In this document: piece by piece, positions 13,806 to 20,620 of the stretch | Layout: the number at the start of each line of letters is the position of its first letter | Position numbering within the stretch: position 1 is the stretch's first letter | Virus record (IMG/VR): IMGVR_UViG_3300005918_000170 | Location: 1 to 20,621 of that record | Source: a virus | DNA: 20,621 bases | Reading direction: 5' to 3' (one strand) | Translations under genes and position numbers: made by a program | The notes under the pieces: model-generated | The model's database searches: none | Told to the model about the DNA's origin: nothing | Seen by the model: only the letters and a program-made list of their open reading frames with translations

Positions 13806-14345
13806 CTATTCGCCGGAACTCGACGAGCCAGAGCAGGTGTCGCCCTCATACCCGGCTTCCATAAGCTCGGATGTGATTCTTACGTACACCGTCGTGGCGG
13901 CCACGTTGACTTGTTTTTGAACGATACCGATGGATCGTTGGTCTATCTCGGCATCGCCGAGGGGAACCTCGATTACGGTCTGGTTCAACAATGCGTTCCC
14001 TGCCGCATTCTCCGCAACGCCAACGCGGTCGGCGATATCAAAGAGTGCCGACGCACAGTCAAATTCAAACGTGCCCTTGGTGGCAACGCGAATCGACGTA
14101 ACGTCGAGGGGATCGTGACTCGGCCTATGCTGTTGCATGGCCACGCCGAGGAACTTGCACTTAAACCATTTTTGGTTAATTGCAATCGTCCCTTGGTCGT
14201 TTACTTCCGACGCCGGCAGGGTGTAAAGCCCAGCAGCATCTCGTTCGCCGTACACCAGGTCACCGATTTCGATGGTGTGTACGTTGCGGACAAAAGCGAC
14301 CACCGGGTAGGTGTCGCCGTACCGCCATAGCATCCTATTTGCCAT
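13806..14345 (-). CDS. Putative capsid decoration / accessory protein
   Basis: A 179-residue beta-rich protein between the protease-scaffold and major capsid genes, the usual slot for decoration (cement) proteins. It begins MANRMLWRYGDTYPVVAFVR and has VGVAENAAGNALLNQTVIEV in the middle. It ends in DTCSGSSSSGE, another of the shared serine tracts. Start is well supported by AAGGAGG upstream. Decoration is inferred from position and size; I recognise no family motif. Confidence 0.55.
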   Translation of the reverse strand: MANRMLWRYGDTYPVVAFVRNVHTIEIGDLVYGERDAAGLYTLPASEVNDQGTIAINQKWFKCKFLGVAMQQHRPSHDPLDVTSIRVATKGTFEFDCASALFDIADRVGVAENAAGNALLNQTVIEVPLGDAEIDQRSIGIVQKQVNVAATTVYVRITSELMEAGYEGDTCSGSSSSGE

Positions 14346-14356
14346 GTGTGTGTTCC

Positions 14357-14376
14357 TCCTTAGTGAGGGTTGTATT
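14357..14376 (-). promoter_or_regulatory. Sequence resembling a T3/T7-type RNA polymerase promoter
   Basis: On the minus strand, 14376-14357 read AATACAACCCTCACTAAGGA. Twelve bases, AACCCTCACTAA, are identical to the core of the phage T3 promoter (known sequence AATTAACCCTCACTAAAGGG). It stands just before the decoration and capsid genes, but its 3' part doubles as the Shine-Dalgarno AAGGAGG, and I saw no second copy in the window. A chance match is likely. Confidence 0.15.
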
Positions 14377-14391
14377 GGATGGACGCGCGGC

Positions 14392-14841
14392 CTACGTAAT
14401 GGCCGACATCACGTCCTTGGTGCTCATGGTCGCCGCCTGCCCCTCGGCCAGCCGTTGCTCCGTGGAGACTGGCTGCCCGGCGTCCTTGAGTTTGGCGATG
14501 GTCTGCCGATCCTCGATCAGCTTTTTGCGACCATCATCGTCGGCGCCATACATGGAATCGCGGAATACTTCCGTCACCAACGCCTTGGGCAACTTCGCGT
14601 CCTCGATTTCCTTGTCTACCGCCTTTTGCGTTTCGACCAGCGCGGCGGCCGCTTCGTGGCGGTCCACCTTTTCGGTCAGTGTCTTGTTGGCCTCTTTCAG
14701 TTCGGCCAGCTCTTTCTCCGTCGCGGCTGTCTCGGCCTTCCGTTCGGCGGACTCCGAAACTGCCTTGACGGCACCTTCACGAATTCGCTGAACGAGGTCG
14801 GGCCGGTCGGCCTGGAGTTGATCCATTGTCAGGTCTGCCAT
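14392..14841 (-). CDS. Scaffold protein from internal start (Nu3-like)
   Basis: Met180 of the protease-scaffold gene is preceded by a perfect AGGAGG (14850-14855) at eight bases, one of the strongest ribosome binding sites in the window. It lies just after the acidic linker ISQEEEDAD joining the two domains. Initiation here would give a 149-residue scaffold beginning MADLTMDQLQADRPDLVQRI, as Nu3 is made from within the lambda C gene, allowing far more scaffold than protease. Confidence 0.65.
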   Translation of the reverse strand: MADLTMDQLQADRPDLVQRIREGAVKAVSESAERKAETAATEKELAELKEANKTLTEKVDRHEAAAALVETQKAVDKEIEDAKLPKALVTEVFRDSMYGADDDGRKKLIEDRQTIAKLKDAGQPVSTEQRLAEGQAATMSTKDVMSAIT

Positions 14842-15378
14842 ATCGGCATCCTCCTCTTCTTGGGAAATGGTTTCTTCAAAAAGCCCGCCAGTCGTTGCTG
14901 GATCCGCTACCAGGTCGACCGACTGCACGCGGCTGATTTCCTCGACTATTACCGAGGTGCCTCGCCGCGCAATGCGAGCTTGTACGTTATGCGAAAGCCC
15001 CACGTTTTCGGGCGCGTGCTCTGCGTCCCATTCCAGTTGCTTGGCAACTGAGTGGTTCGGGTTGTAATACAGATCGCCGTACAGCCCATCCTCGCGGACT
15101 ACAACGCCACGGATAATGCCCATGCGGTCCTGATAGGCACGCGGCTGGGATGGATCGCCTACCGGATGGTTGACGTTTACCTTCGCGTCCTCGTACAGCG
15201 GAGACGCACGCTTGAGCGTATCGAGCGGATACGTCCGGCCGTTCTTGGATTCGAGCCCCAGGATCTTGACGCCGCGGATCAGACCGCCGCCATTGTCCAC
15301 TGCCAGTTCAGCGCCCCGGCTGGTGACGTATTCCTGTAGCGTCTCGATCGCCCCGGCGTCGTGTGTCGTGGTAGGCAT
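14392..15378 (-). CDS. Capsid maturation protease fused to scaffold
   Basis: A 328-residue fusion. Residues about 30-170 resemble phage prohead proteases of the herpesvirus-assemblin-like fold: GVKILGLESKNGRTY (36-50), VNVNHPVGD with candidate catalytic His71, NVGLSHNVQAR with candidate Ser129, and SVDLVADPATTGGLFE (153-168). From about 180 on the protein is charged and coiled-coil-like (KELAELKEANKTLTEKVDRH), the typical scaffold. The protease frees the scaffold and trims capsid proteins. Start ATG 15378 has GGAGG seven bases upstream and is preferred over the ATG at 15396. Triad residues are inferred by pattern, not alignment. Confidence 0.82.
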   Translation of the reverse strand: MPTTTHDAGAIETLQEYVTSRGAELAVDNGGGLIRGVKILGLESKNGRTYPLDTLKRASPLYEDAKVNVNHPVGDPSQPRAYQDRMGIIRGVVVREDGLYGDLYYNPNHSVAKQLEWDAEHAPENVGLSHNVQARIARRGTSVIVEEISRVQSVDLVADPATTGGLFEETISQEEEDADMADLTMDQLQADRPDLVQRIREGAVKAVSESAERKAETAATEKELAELKEANKTLTEKVDRHEAAAALVETQKAVDKEIEDAKLPKALVTEVFRDSMYGADDDGRKKLIEDRQTIAKLKDAGQPVSTEQRLAEGQAATMSTKDVMSAIT

Positions 15379-15404
15379 TTGCGGGCCTCCGTACATGCAA
15401 GAAC

Positions 15405-15445
15405 AAAAAAAGCCCGCACTCCCCCGTAATGGGGAAATGCGGGCT
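15405..15445 (-). terminator. Intrinsic terminator upstream of protease-scaffold gene
   Basis: The arms at 15411-15418 and 15438-15445 (AGCCCGCA / TGCGGGCT) pair perfectly, with an additional CCCC/GGGG pairing inside. On the minus strand the hairpin is followed by seven T residues (15411-15405), a good Rho-independent terminator. It lies only 27 bases before the protease ATG, so capsid expression needs read-through or antitermination. The plus strand lacks a T-run. Confidence 0.75.
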
Positions 15446-15481
15446 CGGGTTGTTCCCTCTGCCGCGTCGTTGTCGAATTGT

Positions 15482-15661
15482 CTACTTGTCAGTACCCTCG
15501 ATCATCCGCCGGACGTGTCTGGCGTGACCGTGTTGATACGTGATTTCAACTGTTACTTTCCCATGAAGTTGCTCCTGTTTGGCTCTGTCTGCTAGCTCTG
15601 ATAGCCGAGCATGGGCTCGATTTTCCATCACGTCGTTTATTCTAGCAGTGTTTTCTGACAT
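15482..15661 (-). CDS. Small protein of 59 residues, unknown
   Basis: A short open frame starting MSENTARINDVMENRAHARL eleven bases from the stop of the previous gene and ending GHARHVRRMIEGTDK. The helical, charged first half and a strand KVTVEITY in the second half look natural. It fills most of the interval between the 71-residue gene and the terminator. No Shine-Dalgarno precedes ATG 15661; an internal ATG at 15628 lies close to the start point expected from the promoter at 15639-15668, so a near-leaderless shorter product is possible. Function unknown. Confidence 0.5.
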   Translation of the reverse strand: MSENTARINDVMENRAHARLSELADRAKQEQLHGKVTVEITYQHGHARHVRRMIEGTDK

Positions 15662-15668
15662 TTGTCAA
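15639..15668 (-). promoter_or_regulatory. Sigma70-like promoter TTGACA-18-TAGAAT
   Basis: On the minus strand a perfect -35 TTGACA (15668-15663) and a near-consensus -10 TAGAAT (15644-15639) are separated by 18 bases, the only such pair I noticed. Transcription would start near 15632, within the 59-residue ORF, and meet the terminator about 190 bases later. It could drive the capsid operon if the terminator is passed. Confidence 0.5.
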
Positions 15669-15669
15669 G

Positions 15670-15885
15670 TCATTCTGGTTCGGGTGTTGTGCTCTCAATG
15701 TACGCAAGGCGGACTGACAGCACATGCTCACGCGATGCAAGGGCGGTCATCATCTCCAGGGCCTTGTCTCGTTCCATGTTATCGAATGGCCCCCAGCGAT
15801 AGGTTTCCGGCTGGGTGCTGGAACCGCCTACTATACCGGGAAACCTGGCGCATTCGCCATCAAATACAACAACAAGCTCAAACAT
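15670..15885 (-). CDS. Small protein of 71 residues, unknown
   Basis: Starts MFELVVVFDGECARFPGIVG and ends in a Pro/Glu tail; the middle helix ERDKALEMMTALASREH is followed by a strand. The start overlaps the upstream stop by 8 bases and has GGGGGTAAACG before the ATG, the same kind of ribosome binding site as other real genes here. A compact alpha/beta fold is likely. No function can be assigned. Confidence 0.6.
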   Translation of the reverse strand: MFELVVVFDGECARFPGIVGGSSTQPETYRWGPFDNMERDKALEMMTALASREHVLSVRLAYIESTTPEPE

Positions 15886-16108
15886 CGTTTACCCCCTTAC
15901 GAGGCTCGCTATCGGGTACTGGCTGGAATTCTCCGCAGCTTCGATAACTGAAGACAACTGTCGGCGTGGACCAGAAACTTGCACGACGCAATTGCTTCGG
16001 CGTTGCTCCCGCGATTGGCTGCGGCGGAAATCGCAGGCAAAGGCCCTCCTCTAGTTCGTCCTCGCGCAACTTGAAGAATCTGCATTTGCCGCAATGGCTG
16101 TTTTTCAT
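15878..16108 (-). CDS. Four-cysteine small protein, probably zinc-binding
   Basis: A 76-residue protein with Cys6, Cys9, Cys24 and Cys58 in the pattern CxxCxFF...GLCLRFPP...SCGEF. Small phage and bacterial proteins with CxxC, C.R.pP and a final CGEf/w share this layout, and the four cysteines suggest one zinc site. The start has AAGGGGTAAACG before ATG. It follows the MuF gene by 27 bases. Role unknown; DNA or protein binding is possible. Confidence 0.7.
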   Translation of the reverse strand: MKNSHCGKCRFFKLREDELEEGLCLRFPPQPIAGATPKQLRRASFWSTPTVVFSYRSCGEFQPVPDSEPRKGVNDV

Positions 16109-16135
16109 CGTTTACCCCTTTTGGTTAGGATTTCG

Positions 16136-17782
16136 TTACTGGCTGGAAATTGCATGGCGACTGTACTGGAATCCATTGCCTTTCGCAAACTTGGCTAGAT
16201 CATCGTGCATAAGGTCGGCAAACTTCTTGTCACGTGCCATCGCTGTCACTTTCCTTCCCGCCCGAATCTCGCCGGCCTCCCATTTCTGGAGCTTGACATT
16301 GAATACCACACTGCGATTGTCCCATTGTTTTGCTAAGTCTGCCGCCTTTGCTTTGGGTAACGCCTTATTGAACTTCACCCCATACACGTAATCTGGATCA
16401 ATTGCATAGTGGCGACCGCCTGCGCCTGAATACATGCCAATATCCCGTCCTGACGGAGCGGACGGCGTTGGATGATTGTGTAGCGTAACAAGCCGACCAT
16501 CGCTTGCGGCCAAGGCATCGCGGCCAACCTGCGGAATTGCCACCTCGCTTGCCTTCCCGTCAAACTGATGTACGACTTTTCCGTTATCTATCAAGAGCAT
16601 CCGCTCATTGCCCGCTGCTTGTGGGGCCTTGAGTGTTTCTATCTGCTGTTGTGTAATTCCCGCCGGGGCGGTTGCCCCTTCCTGCTGCTTCCATAGGGGC
16701 GCATCCTGCGGCTTTACTGTCCTTGCTTTTGTTGCCTTGGGCTTGGGCTTTTTCTTCGCGGCCTTTTTCGCTGCCGCTGCTGCCTTCTCCCGCTCACGCC
16801 GTGCGGCTCCAGCCCGATACGGCGCGCCCAATTCTACCGGTGGCAGATCCTTGATGAGCGTATCGTAATCTTGCAGCACGGGGGTAGTCCAGCAGAGACA
16901 ATTCGGCGCCAGTGGAATGGGCGGCAATACTTCCCCATCCTCAGCGATGAAATCCCCGCCGCTTGTCCGGTAGTATATTTTGCCATGCAGTGCGGCATGG
17001 GATTCCCTGGTACGCTCAGTCAGTGCCGAGTGCCACTGAATGCCCGACACCAGGTCGCCGGCCTCTTGCCACGTCTTGTCCAGCCCAGCCTGTGCAATAC
17101 GCACGCCCTCGGTCCTGGCTATCCTGGCAGCCTTGTAGTGAACGTTGCCCACGTACTTCTGTATGGCTGCCGTCATCTTCGCTTGTGCGGCGCCCTCGCT
17201 GTATAGATTGGTCACCGTCCGAAGCAGGTCGCTCTTGTCGCCGGCCTCCACCGTCTTGATCCGCTGCATGGCCGACATACCGTCGGGGGCCGTGGTGTCA
17301 GTCAGAATCGTCGTTACCTCTGCTTCCGTCGGGGGCGGAAATTCAATCTCCCGGACGATCTCCCTAGCCCGCTCATCGCTCACCTTGCCGTTGATGATGT
17401 CGTCCAGTTCGCTCGTAATCTCCGGGCCGAATTCCGCCTCGGTTGCCAGTAGCTCAATCGGGATGTTCCGGGCCACCCAGAACTTGAGCGGATAGGCTGA
17501 TACGAAATCCAGCGTGGCCGTGTCCCAGGACCAACGCCACATGGACGTTAGAAACTTCTCTAGAATGGCGGACCCATCGGGGCCTACCTCGTCGGCGATC
17601 ACATCAAGTCGCCTCCGAAGTGCGGCTGCCGTCCCCCGATGGGTCGCTGCCACCCCAGCAAGACGTTCCTCCACGCGGGCCAACCATTGATCCAGTGTGT
17701 GCCCAAATCCCACAATCCTACCGTTCCGGGCTGCCGTTCGCCGGTCGGTTGTCTTTCGGATTGTGCGGGTGGCTGTTGGCAT
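16136..17782 (-). CDS. MuF-type head morphogenesis protein with C-terminal JAMM-like domain
   Basis: A 548-residue protein. Residues about 200-300 form the Mu gpF/SPP1 gp7 minor head domain: ARIARTEGVRIAQAGLDKTW, then WHSALTERTRESHAALHGK and APNCLCW. A Lys/Ala-rich linker (about 327-353) leads to a second domain. Its LHNHPTPSAPSGRDI (434-448) carries the H-x-H-P...S-x-x-D signature of JAMM/MPN+ (RadC-like) metalloenzymes (His435, His437, Ser444, Asp447), with Glu413 a candidate catalytic acid; the His-Ser spacing is one residue shorter than in RadC. MuF proteins are packaged and may be ejected, and such C-terminal domains are often effectors. The start is chosen because it lies 4 bases after the preceding stop. 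MuF call secure; JAMM call by motif only. Confidence 0.82.
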   Translation of the reverse strand: MPTATRTIRKTTDRRTAARNGRIVGFGHTLDQWLARVEERLAGVAATHRGTAAALRRRLDVIADEVGPDGSAILEKFLTSMWRWSWDTATLDFVSAYPLKFWVARNIPIELLATEAEFGPEITSELDDIINGKVSDERAREIVREIEFPPPTEAEVTTILTDTTAPDGMSAMQRIKTVEAGDKSDLLRTVTNLYSEGAAQAKMTAAIQKYVGNVHYKAARIARTEGVRIAQAGLDKTWQEAGDLVSGIQWHSALTERTRESHAALHGKIYYRTSGGDFIAEDGEVLPPIPLAPNCLCWTTPVLQDYDTLIKDLPPVELGAPYRAGAARREREKAAAAAKKAAKKKPKPKATKARTVKPQDAPLWKQQEGATAPAGITQQQIETLKAPQAAGNERMLLIDNGKVVHQFDGKASEVAIPQVGRDALAASDGRLVTLHNHPTPSAPSGRDIGMYSGAGGRHYAIDPDYVYGVKFNKALPKAKAADLAKQWDNRSVVFNVKLQKWEAGEIRAGRKVTAMARDKKFADLMHDDLAKFAKGNGFQYSRHAISSQ

Positions 17783-17786
17783 GGTC

Positions 17787-18281
17787 TTAGCTCAGCTTCC
17801 ATTCTTCCAGTAAACCGTGACTATCCATTATTCGATCCACTTCCTTGAGCCCTGAATCTGCAATGCCCCGCATTTGTTCGATCCCTGAGCGTGTAAATCG
17901 GAGCATATCGTCGATTGTCCTAGGTCTATCAACAAATGGGGTGTAGCCGACTGCTGCTCGCGTAAATGCGTTTCTGACTCGGATTGATACACTATCCCAC
18001 GGAAAGCGTGGTGATACAGGCGGGGTGGTCGGCTTATCATCTTTGCCTTCCAAAAAGCTAGCCAGCTTGCCCATCACCCAGCGGGCTTGGCTGGCTGACA
18101 AGTGAACCGTAACGCAGGCATCATGGTCGTCGTTCTCGCCTTCCGTGGACTCGAAAAACGTCATGGCCATGCCCTTGTCTGTTTGCTTGCAGTGAAAAAT
18201 GCCCAGCGAGCCCAATTCCACCGAGGCCAATCGCCCGTGTCTGTGGCATAATGCTATGCCGTTCGTAGACTCATTCGTCAT
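17787..18281 (-). CDS. Small protein with RNA polymerase alpha-CTD-like domain
   Basis: A 164-residue protein. The N-terminal part has CHRHGRLASVELGSLGIFHC (12-31), a possible Cys/His metal site, then acidic sequence and HLSASQARWVMGKLASFL. Residues 97-157 resemble the helix-hairpin-helix C-terminal domain of RNA polymerase alpha: VSIRVRNAFTRA, then RTIDDMLRFTRSGIEQMRGI and SGLKEVDRIMDSHGL, matching 'LSVR..N.L', 'TI.DLL..T...L..i' and 'SL.EI...L...GL', with a small insertion between helices. This domain binds DNA and activators in bacterial polymerase. ATG 18281 with GAGGG upstream is chosen; the gene overlaps the portal gene end by 11 bases. Lying between portal and MuF genes it is unusual. 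A regulatory role is inferred. Confidence 0.65.
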   Translation of the reverse strand: MTNESTNGIALCHRHGRLASVELGSLGIFHCKQTDKGMAMTFFESTEGENDDHDACVTVHLSASQARWVMGKLASFLEGKDDKPTTPPVSPRFPWDSVSIRVRNAFTRAAVGYTPFVDRPRTIDDMLRFTRSGIEQMRGIADSGLKEVDRIMDSHGLLEEWKLS

Positions 18282-19752
18282 CGTCTTTGCCCTCATCGTC
18301 TACATTGCCCTGCTGCCCTTTAGCGAACAGCGGATTTTCCATACCCGCAAACGGGTCGCGGGCTTCCCTCTCCTCTTCGATCTGCTCTTCTTCCACGTCC
18401 GGGTCAAGCTCGTTGCGAATCCTGGCCGAGCGTAGACTCATTATGAATTCCCGCACTAGCAATACATCGGCGTCGACTTCCTCTTTCCGGTTCCGTGTTA
18501 TCAGCCGTGGCGGCTCCACGTCGATCCGCACAACGTCTCGTGTGTTTGCGTCCAGTTCGCCGCTCACCACGGCCAAGTCAAGCACGCGGTTTAGAATCGC
18601 CTTGTCGTCCTCAACCATATCCCATTGGATGCGTTGGAACTGCTTGACTGCCGGCCCTTCCGCTACCATCGTGCTGGAGTAGTTCGCGTTGCTGGCATCG
18701 CTGGTGAGCATGAATTCCGGCATAACCAACCGGCTGGCGATTGCCCGAAGCTCTGCCTGCAATATAAGCACGTACCGGCTGGCGTCAATCCCGGCTGCAG
18801 GGAATTCGTGGCTCATGTTTTCCGGGGCGTCCAGGATCGTGCCCGGGGCATACTGCCGGAGATACCGCGTTTGATTGCTGCCGAGCCCAGTGGTACGTGT
18901 AACCGAAGCATCGGCGTTGCCCTCCACCATACTCTGTATGGCAGCCTGCCCACTGGGGTGCTTGCGAATCATGGCAATGGCCGTTTGTATCTCCGCCGTG
19001 ATACTCATGTTTCGCAGCAGCTTGCCGGCCCGCTTGAGATTCTTCCGCACTGGAAAATACAGCGGTAGGCCACGCTTGACACCCATATCCACGTTTGCCT
19101 TGCGGTGCTGGATGTCGTCGGCTGGGACTAGCACACCATCGACATAGTAGCCCTCCACCGTCTCCACGTCCTCTAGGCTGGTGATAATCCCGAAGCTGTG
19201 ATTTGGCAGCATGACAGCCTCGGCCGGCGTTGCCACCTGGCCGGGCTCGACGAATCGTACTTTAATGGTGTCGCCTGCAAAAAAGAACCTCAGGAAGCAC
19301 TCGCCGTCCCGGTCCTTGCGCCGGATAATTTCCTGCTGCCGCTTTGGCCATTTATTCACCTCCGTGAACCGATCCAACACGTCCTGGGCTGCGCTAATTT
19401 TGTCGTCCGCTACCTCGTCGCCCTTGTCGGCAACAACCGTATAGACGTGGCCCGTGCCGACAACGTAGTTTATACGGTTCTCGTGGCCGTTGATGGCGAA
19501 CTCATTCTCCACCGCCAGCCGGCGGCATTCCTGTCGGATTTTCTGGAGTCCCCCTTCGTCGAGTACAGTCGAGTAGGCATCACCCACGCCGCCTACCACT
19601 CGCCACAGTTCGCCCGTATCATCGTCACGCAGGGCGTCCAGCGGATCAATGTAATCGTCGTAGTATCTGGCAACGGACTCCACTAGCCGAGCCTGTGCCG
19701 CTTCGAGTGGAATGGCCTCGCCGAATTCGCCAACCATGTATGTGTTTAGCAT
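18271..19752 (-). CDS. Portal protein
   Basis: A 493-residue protein of usual portal length. Supporting blocks: LDRFTEVNKWPKRQQEIIRR in the wing/stem region, ECFLRFFF, and QAELRAIASRLVMPEFMLTS followed by SNANYSSTMVAEGPAVKQFQ (about 350-372), typical of the portal 'iA..lg.P...L.....NySS.r.a' signature. The C-terminus is very acidic. Twelve copies form the ring at the vertex through which DNA is packaged. The start has AAAAGGGATAACTC before ATG and lies three bases after the previous stop. Confidence 0.9.
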   Translation of the reverse strand: MLNTYMVGEFGEAIPLEAAQARLVESVARYYDDYIDPLDALRDDDTGELWRVVGGVGDAYSTVLDEGGLQKIRQECRRLAVENEFAINGHENRINYVVGTGHVYTVVADKGDEVADDKISAAQDVLDRFTEVNKWPKRQQEIIRRKDRDGECFLRFFFAGDTIKVRFVEPGQVATPAEAVMLPNHSFGIITSLEDVETVEGYYVDGVLVPADDIQHRKANVDMGVKRGLPLYFPVRKNLKRAGKLLRNMSITAEIQTAIAMIRKHPSGQAAIQSMVEGNADASVTRTTGLGSNQTRYLRQYAPGTILDAPENMSHEFPAAGIDASRYVLILQAELRAIASRLVMPEFMLTSDASNANYSSTMVAEGPAVKQFQRIQWDMVEDDKAILNRVLDLAVVSGELDANTRDVVRIDVEPPRLITRNRKEEVDADVLLVREFIMSLRSARIRNELDPDVEEEQIEEEREARDPFAGMENPLFAKGQQGNVDDEGKDDDE

Positions 19753-19755
19753 GAG

Positions 19756-20094
19756 TTATCCCTTTTCGCAAAAAGAACAGCCTTCCAAATGGCATCGCCT
19801 TACAGGACCGTGGGAATAGAGGAAAGATTCGAACCCCCTCGCTTGTCCGTCCCGGTCGGGGCGTGGCGTCATGTGCAATGCCTGAGCAACCGCCACTACC
19901 ACAGCGGAAAAGCCGATCCCAACGCGATGCGATAGAAAATCGAACATTGGCAATAGTGCCTCCGCCTCTTCTTCTGACACGTTCAGCACATTGTAAATCA
20001 GTTCCGGGCCACACGTACCGAGCATATCCCTGTCGAAATCGTCGATACTACAACTCGGGCTTGGGCGCCACTTATTGCAGGCTGGATCTGGCAT
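19756..20094 (-). CDS. Small Cys-containing protein, unknown
   Basis: A 112-residue protein with a helical middle (EEEAEALLPMFDFLSHRVGI) and cysteines near both ends, the last in RRCHLEGCSFCEKG. AGGAG precedes ATG 20094, and the stop is three bases before the portal start. The cysteine ends could form a metal site. Not recognised; position between two small genes and the portal gene does not define a role. Confidence 0.6.
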   Translation of the reverse strand: MPDPACNKWRPSPSCSIDDFDRDMLGTCGPELIYNVLNVSEEEAEALLPMFDFLSHRVGIGFSAVVVAVAQALHMTPRPDRDGQARGFESFLYSHGPVRRCHLEGCSFCEKG

Positions 20095-20097
20095 CGC

Positions 20098-20322
20098 TTA
20101 TTCTCCTCGTTCGCAACCGGGCATTTCAGTCCAACAACCCATCCCCGGGGGCCCTTTAACCTCGCCCACGGCTTCAATCTTGGATATCTCCAGGCGTGAA
20201 TAGGTCTCGCTACCATTTATCGCCTGCTCTAACTCGGCGAGCGAATCGTACTTTGTCATCGCGGGCACTTTTACCCAGCCAATGCCGGGCAGTTTCCCGT
20301 ATACTATCCACAGGTTACACAT
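20098..20322 (-). CDS. Small protein, paralogue of 20336-20554
   Basis: A 74-residue protein (MCNLWIVYGKLPGIGWVKVP, then MTKYDSLAELEQAINGSE) with GGAGG before the ATG. It aligns along its length with the product of the next gene upstream: both have a W-containing first strand, a G(K/R)(L/V)P motif, a Met-Thr, a SL.E.E..IN helix, and a final strand with GE. The predicted fold is a compact alpha/beta domain. Function unknown. Confidence 0.65.
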   Translation of the reverse strand: MCNLWIVYGKLPGIGWVKVPAMTKYDSLAELEQAINGSETYSRLEISKIEAVGEVKGPPGMGCWTEMPGCERGE

Positions 20323-20335
20323 CGCTATCCTCCGG

Positions 20336-20554
20336 TTATTGGGGGGTCCCGATCCAGCGTCCTGTACTTATTTCTGGTTCGCCGGATAATATCTCACCCA
20401 AAAACTCTAGGCTTACTACTTTCGCGTGGTGAAATTCATCGTCATTATTGATTAAATGCTCTACTTCGGAAAGCGAATTTTTAGTGGTCATCACAGACAC
20501 TTGCAGGTAGCCATCTATGGCCGGTACGCGACCAATCAATTTCCAGACAAACAT
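20336..20554 (-). CDS. Small protein, paralogue of 20098-20322
   Basis: A 72-residue protein (MFVWKLIGRVPAIDGYLQVS, then MTTKNSLSEVEHLINNDDEF) with GGGGGATAAGCG before ATG. It is related to its downstream neighbour, so the two are a diverged tandem duplication. It starts three bases after the stop of the gene that enters the window from the right. Function unknown. Confidence 0.65.
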   Translation of the reverse strand: MFVWKLIGRVPAIDGYLQVSVMTTKNSLSEVEHLINNDDEFHHAKVVSLEFLGEILSGEPEISTGRWIGTPQ

Positions 20555-20557
20555 CGC

Positions 20558-20620
20558 TTATCCCCCTGTTCTGCCAGTCACCCGCTCCGCAGGCCCCTGG
20601 ACGTATTCAGCCAATACCCG
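20558..20620 (-). CDS. C-terminal 20 residues of a gene entering from the right
   Basis: An open frame running in from the right edge ends ...RVLAEYVQGPAERVTGRTGG then TAA, three bases before the next ATG, the spacing seen between other genes here. In siphophages the gene before the portal region is often the large terminase, but 20 residues cannot show that. Confidence 0.4.
   Translation of the reverse strand, partial: RVLAEYVQGPAERVTGRTGG

Noticed and set aside
14340-14391. Vector contamination suggested by the T3-promoter-like sequence
   Set aside because: The match is limited to 12 bases, flanks are unlike cloning vectors, and the site is within a continuous phage gene order.
14311-15051. 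Plus-strand open frame of 246 codons
   Set aside because: Antisense to the protease-scaffold gene and lacking protein-like features or a ribosome binding site.
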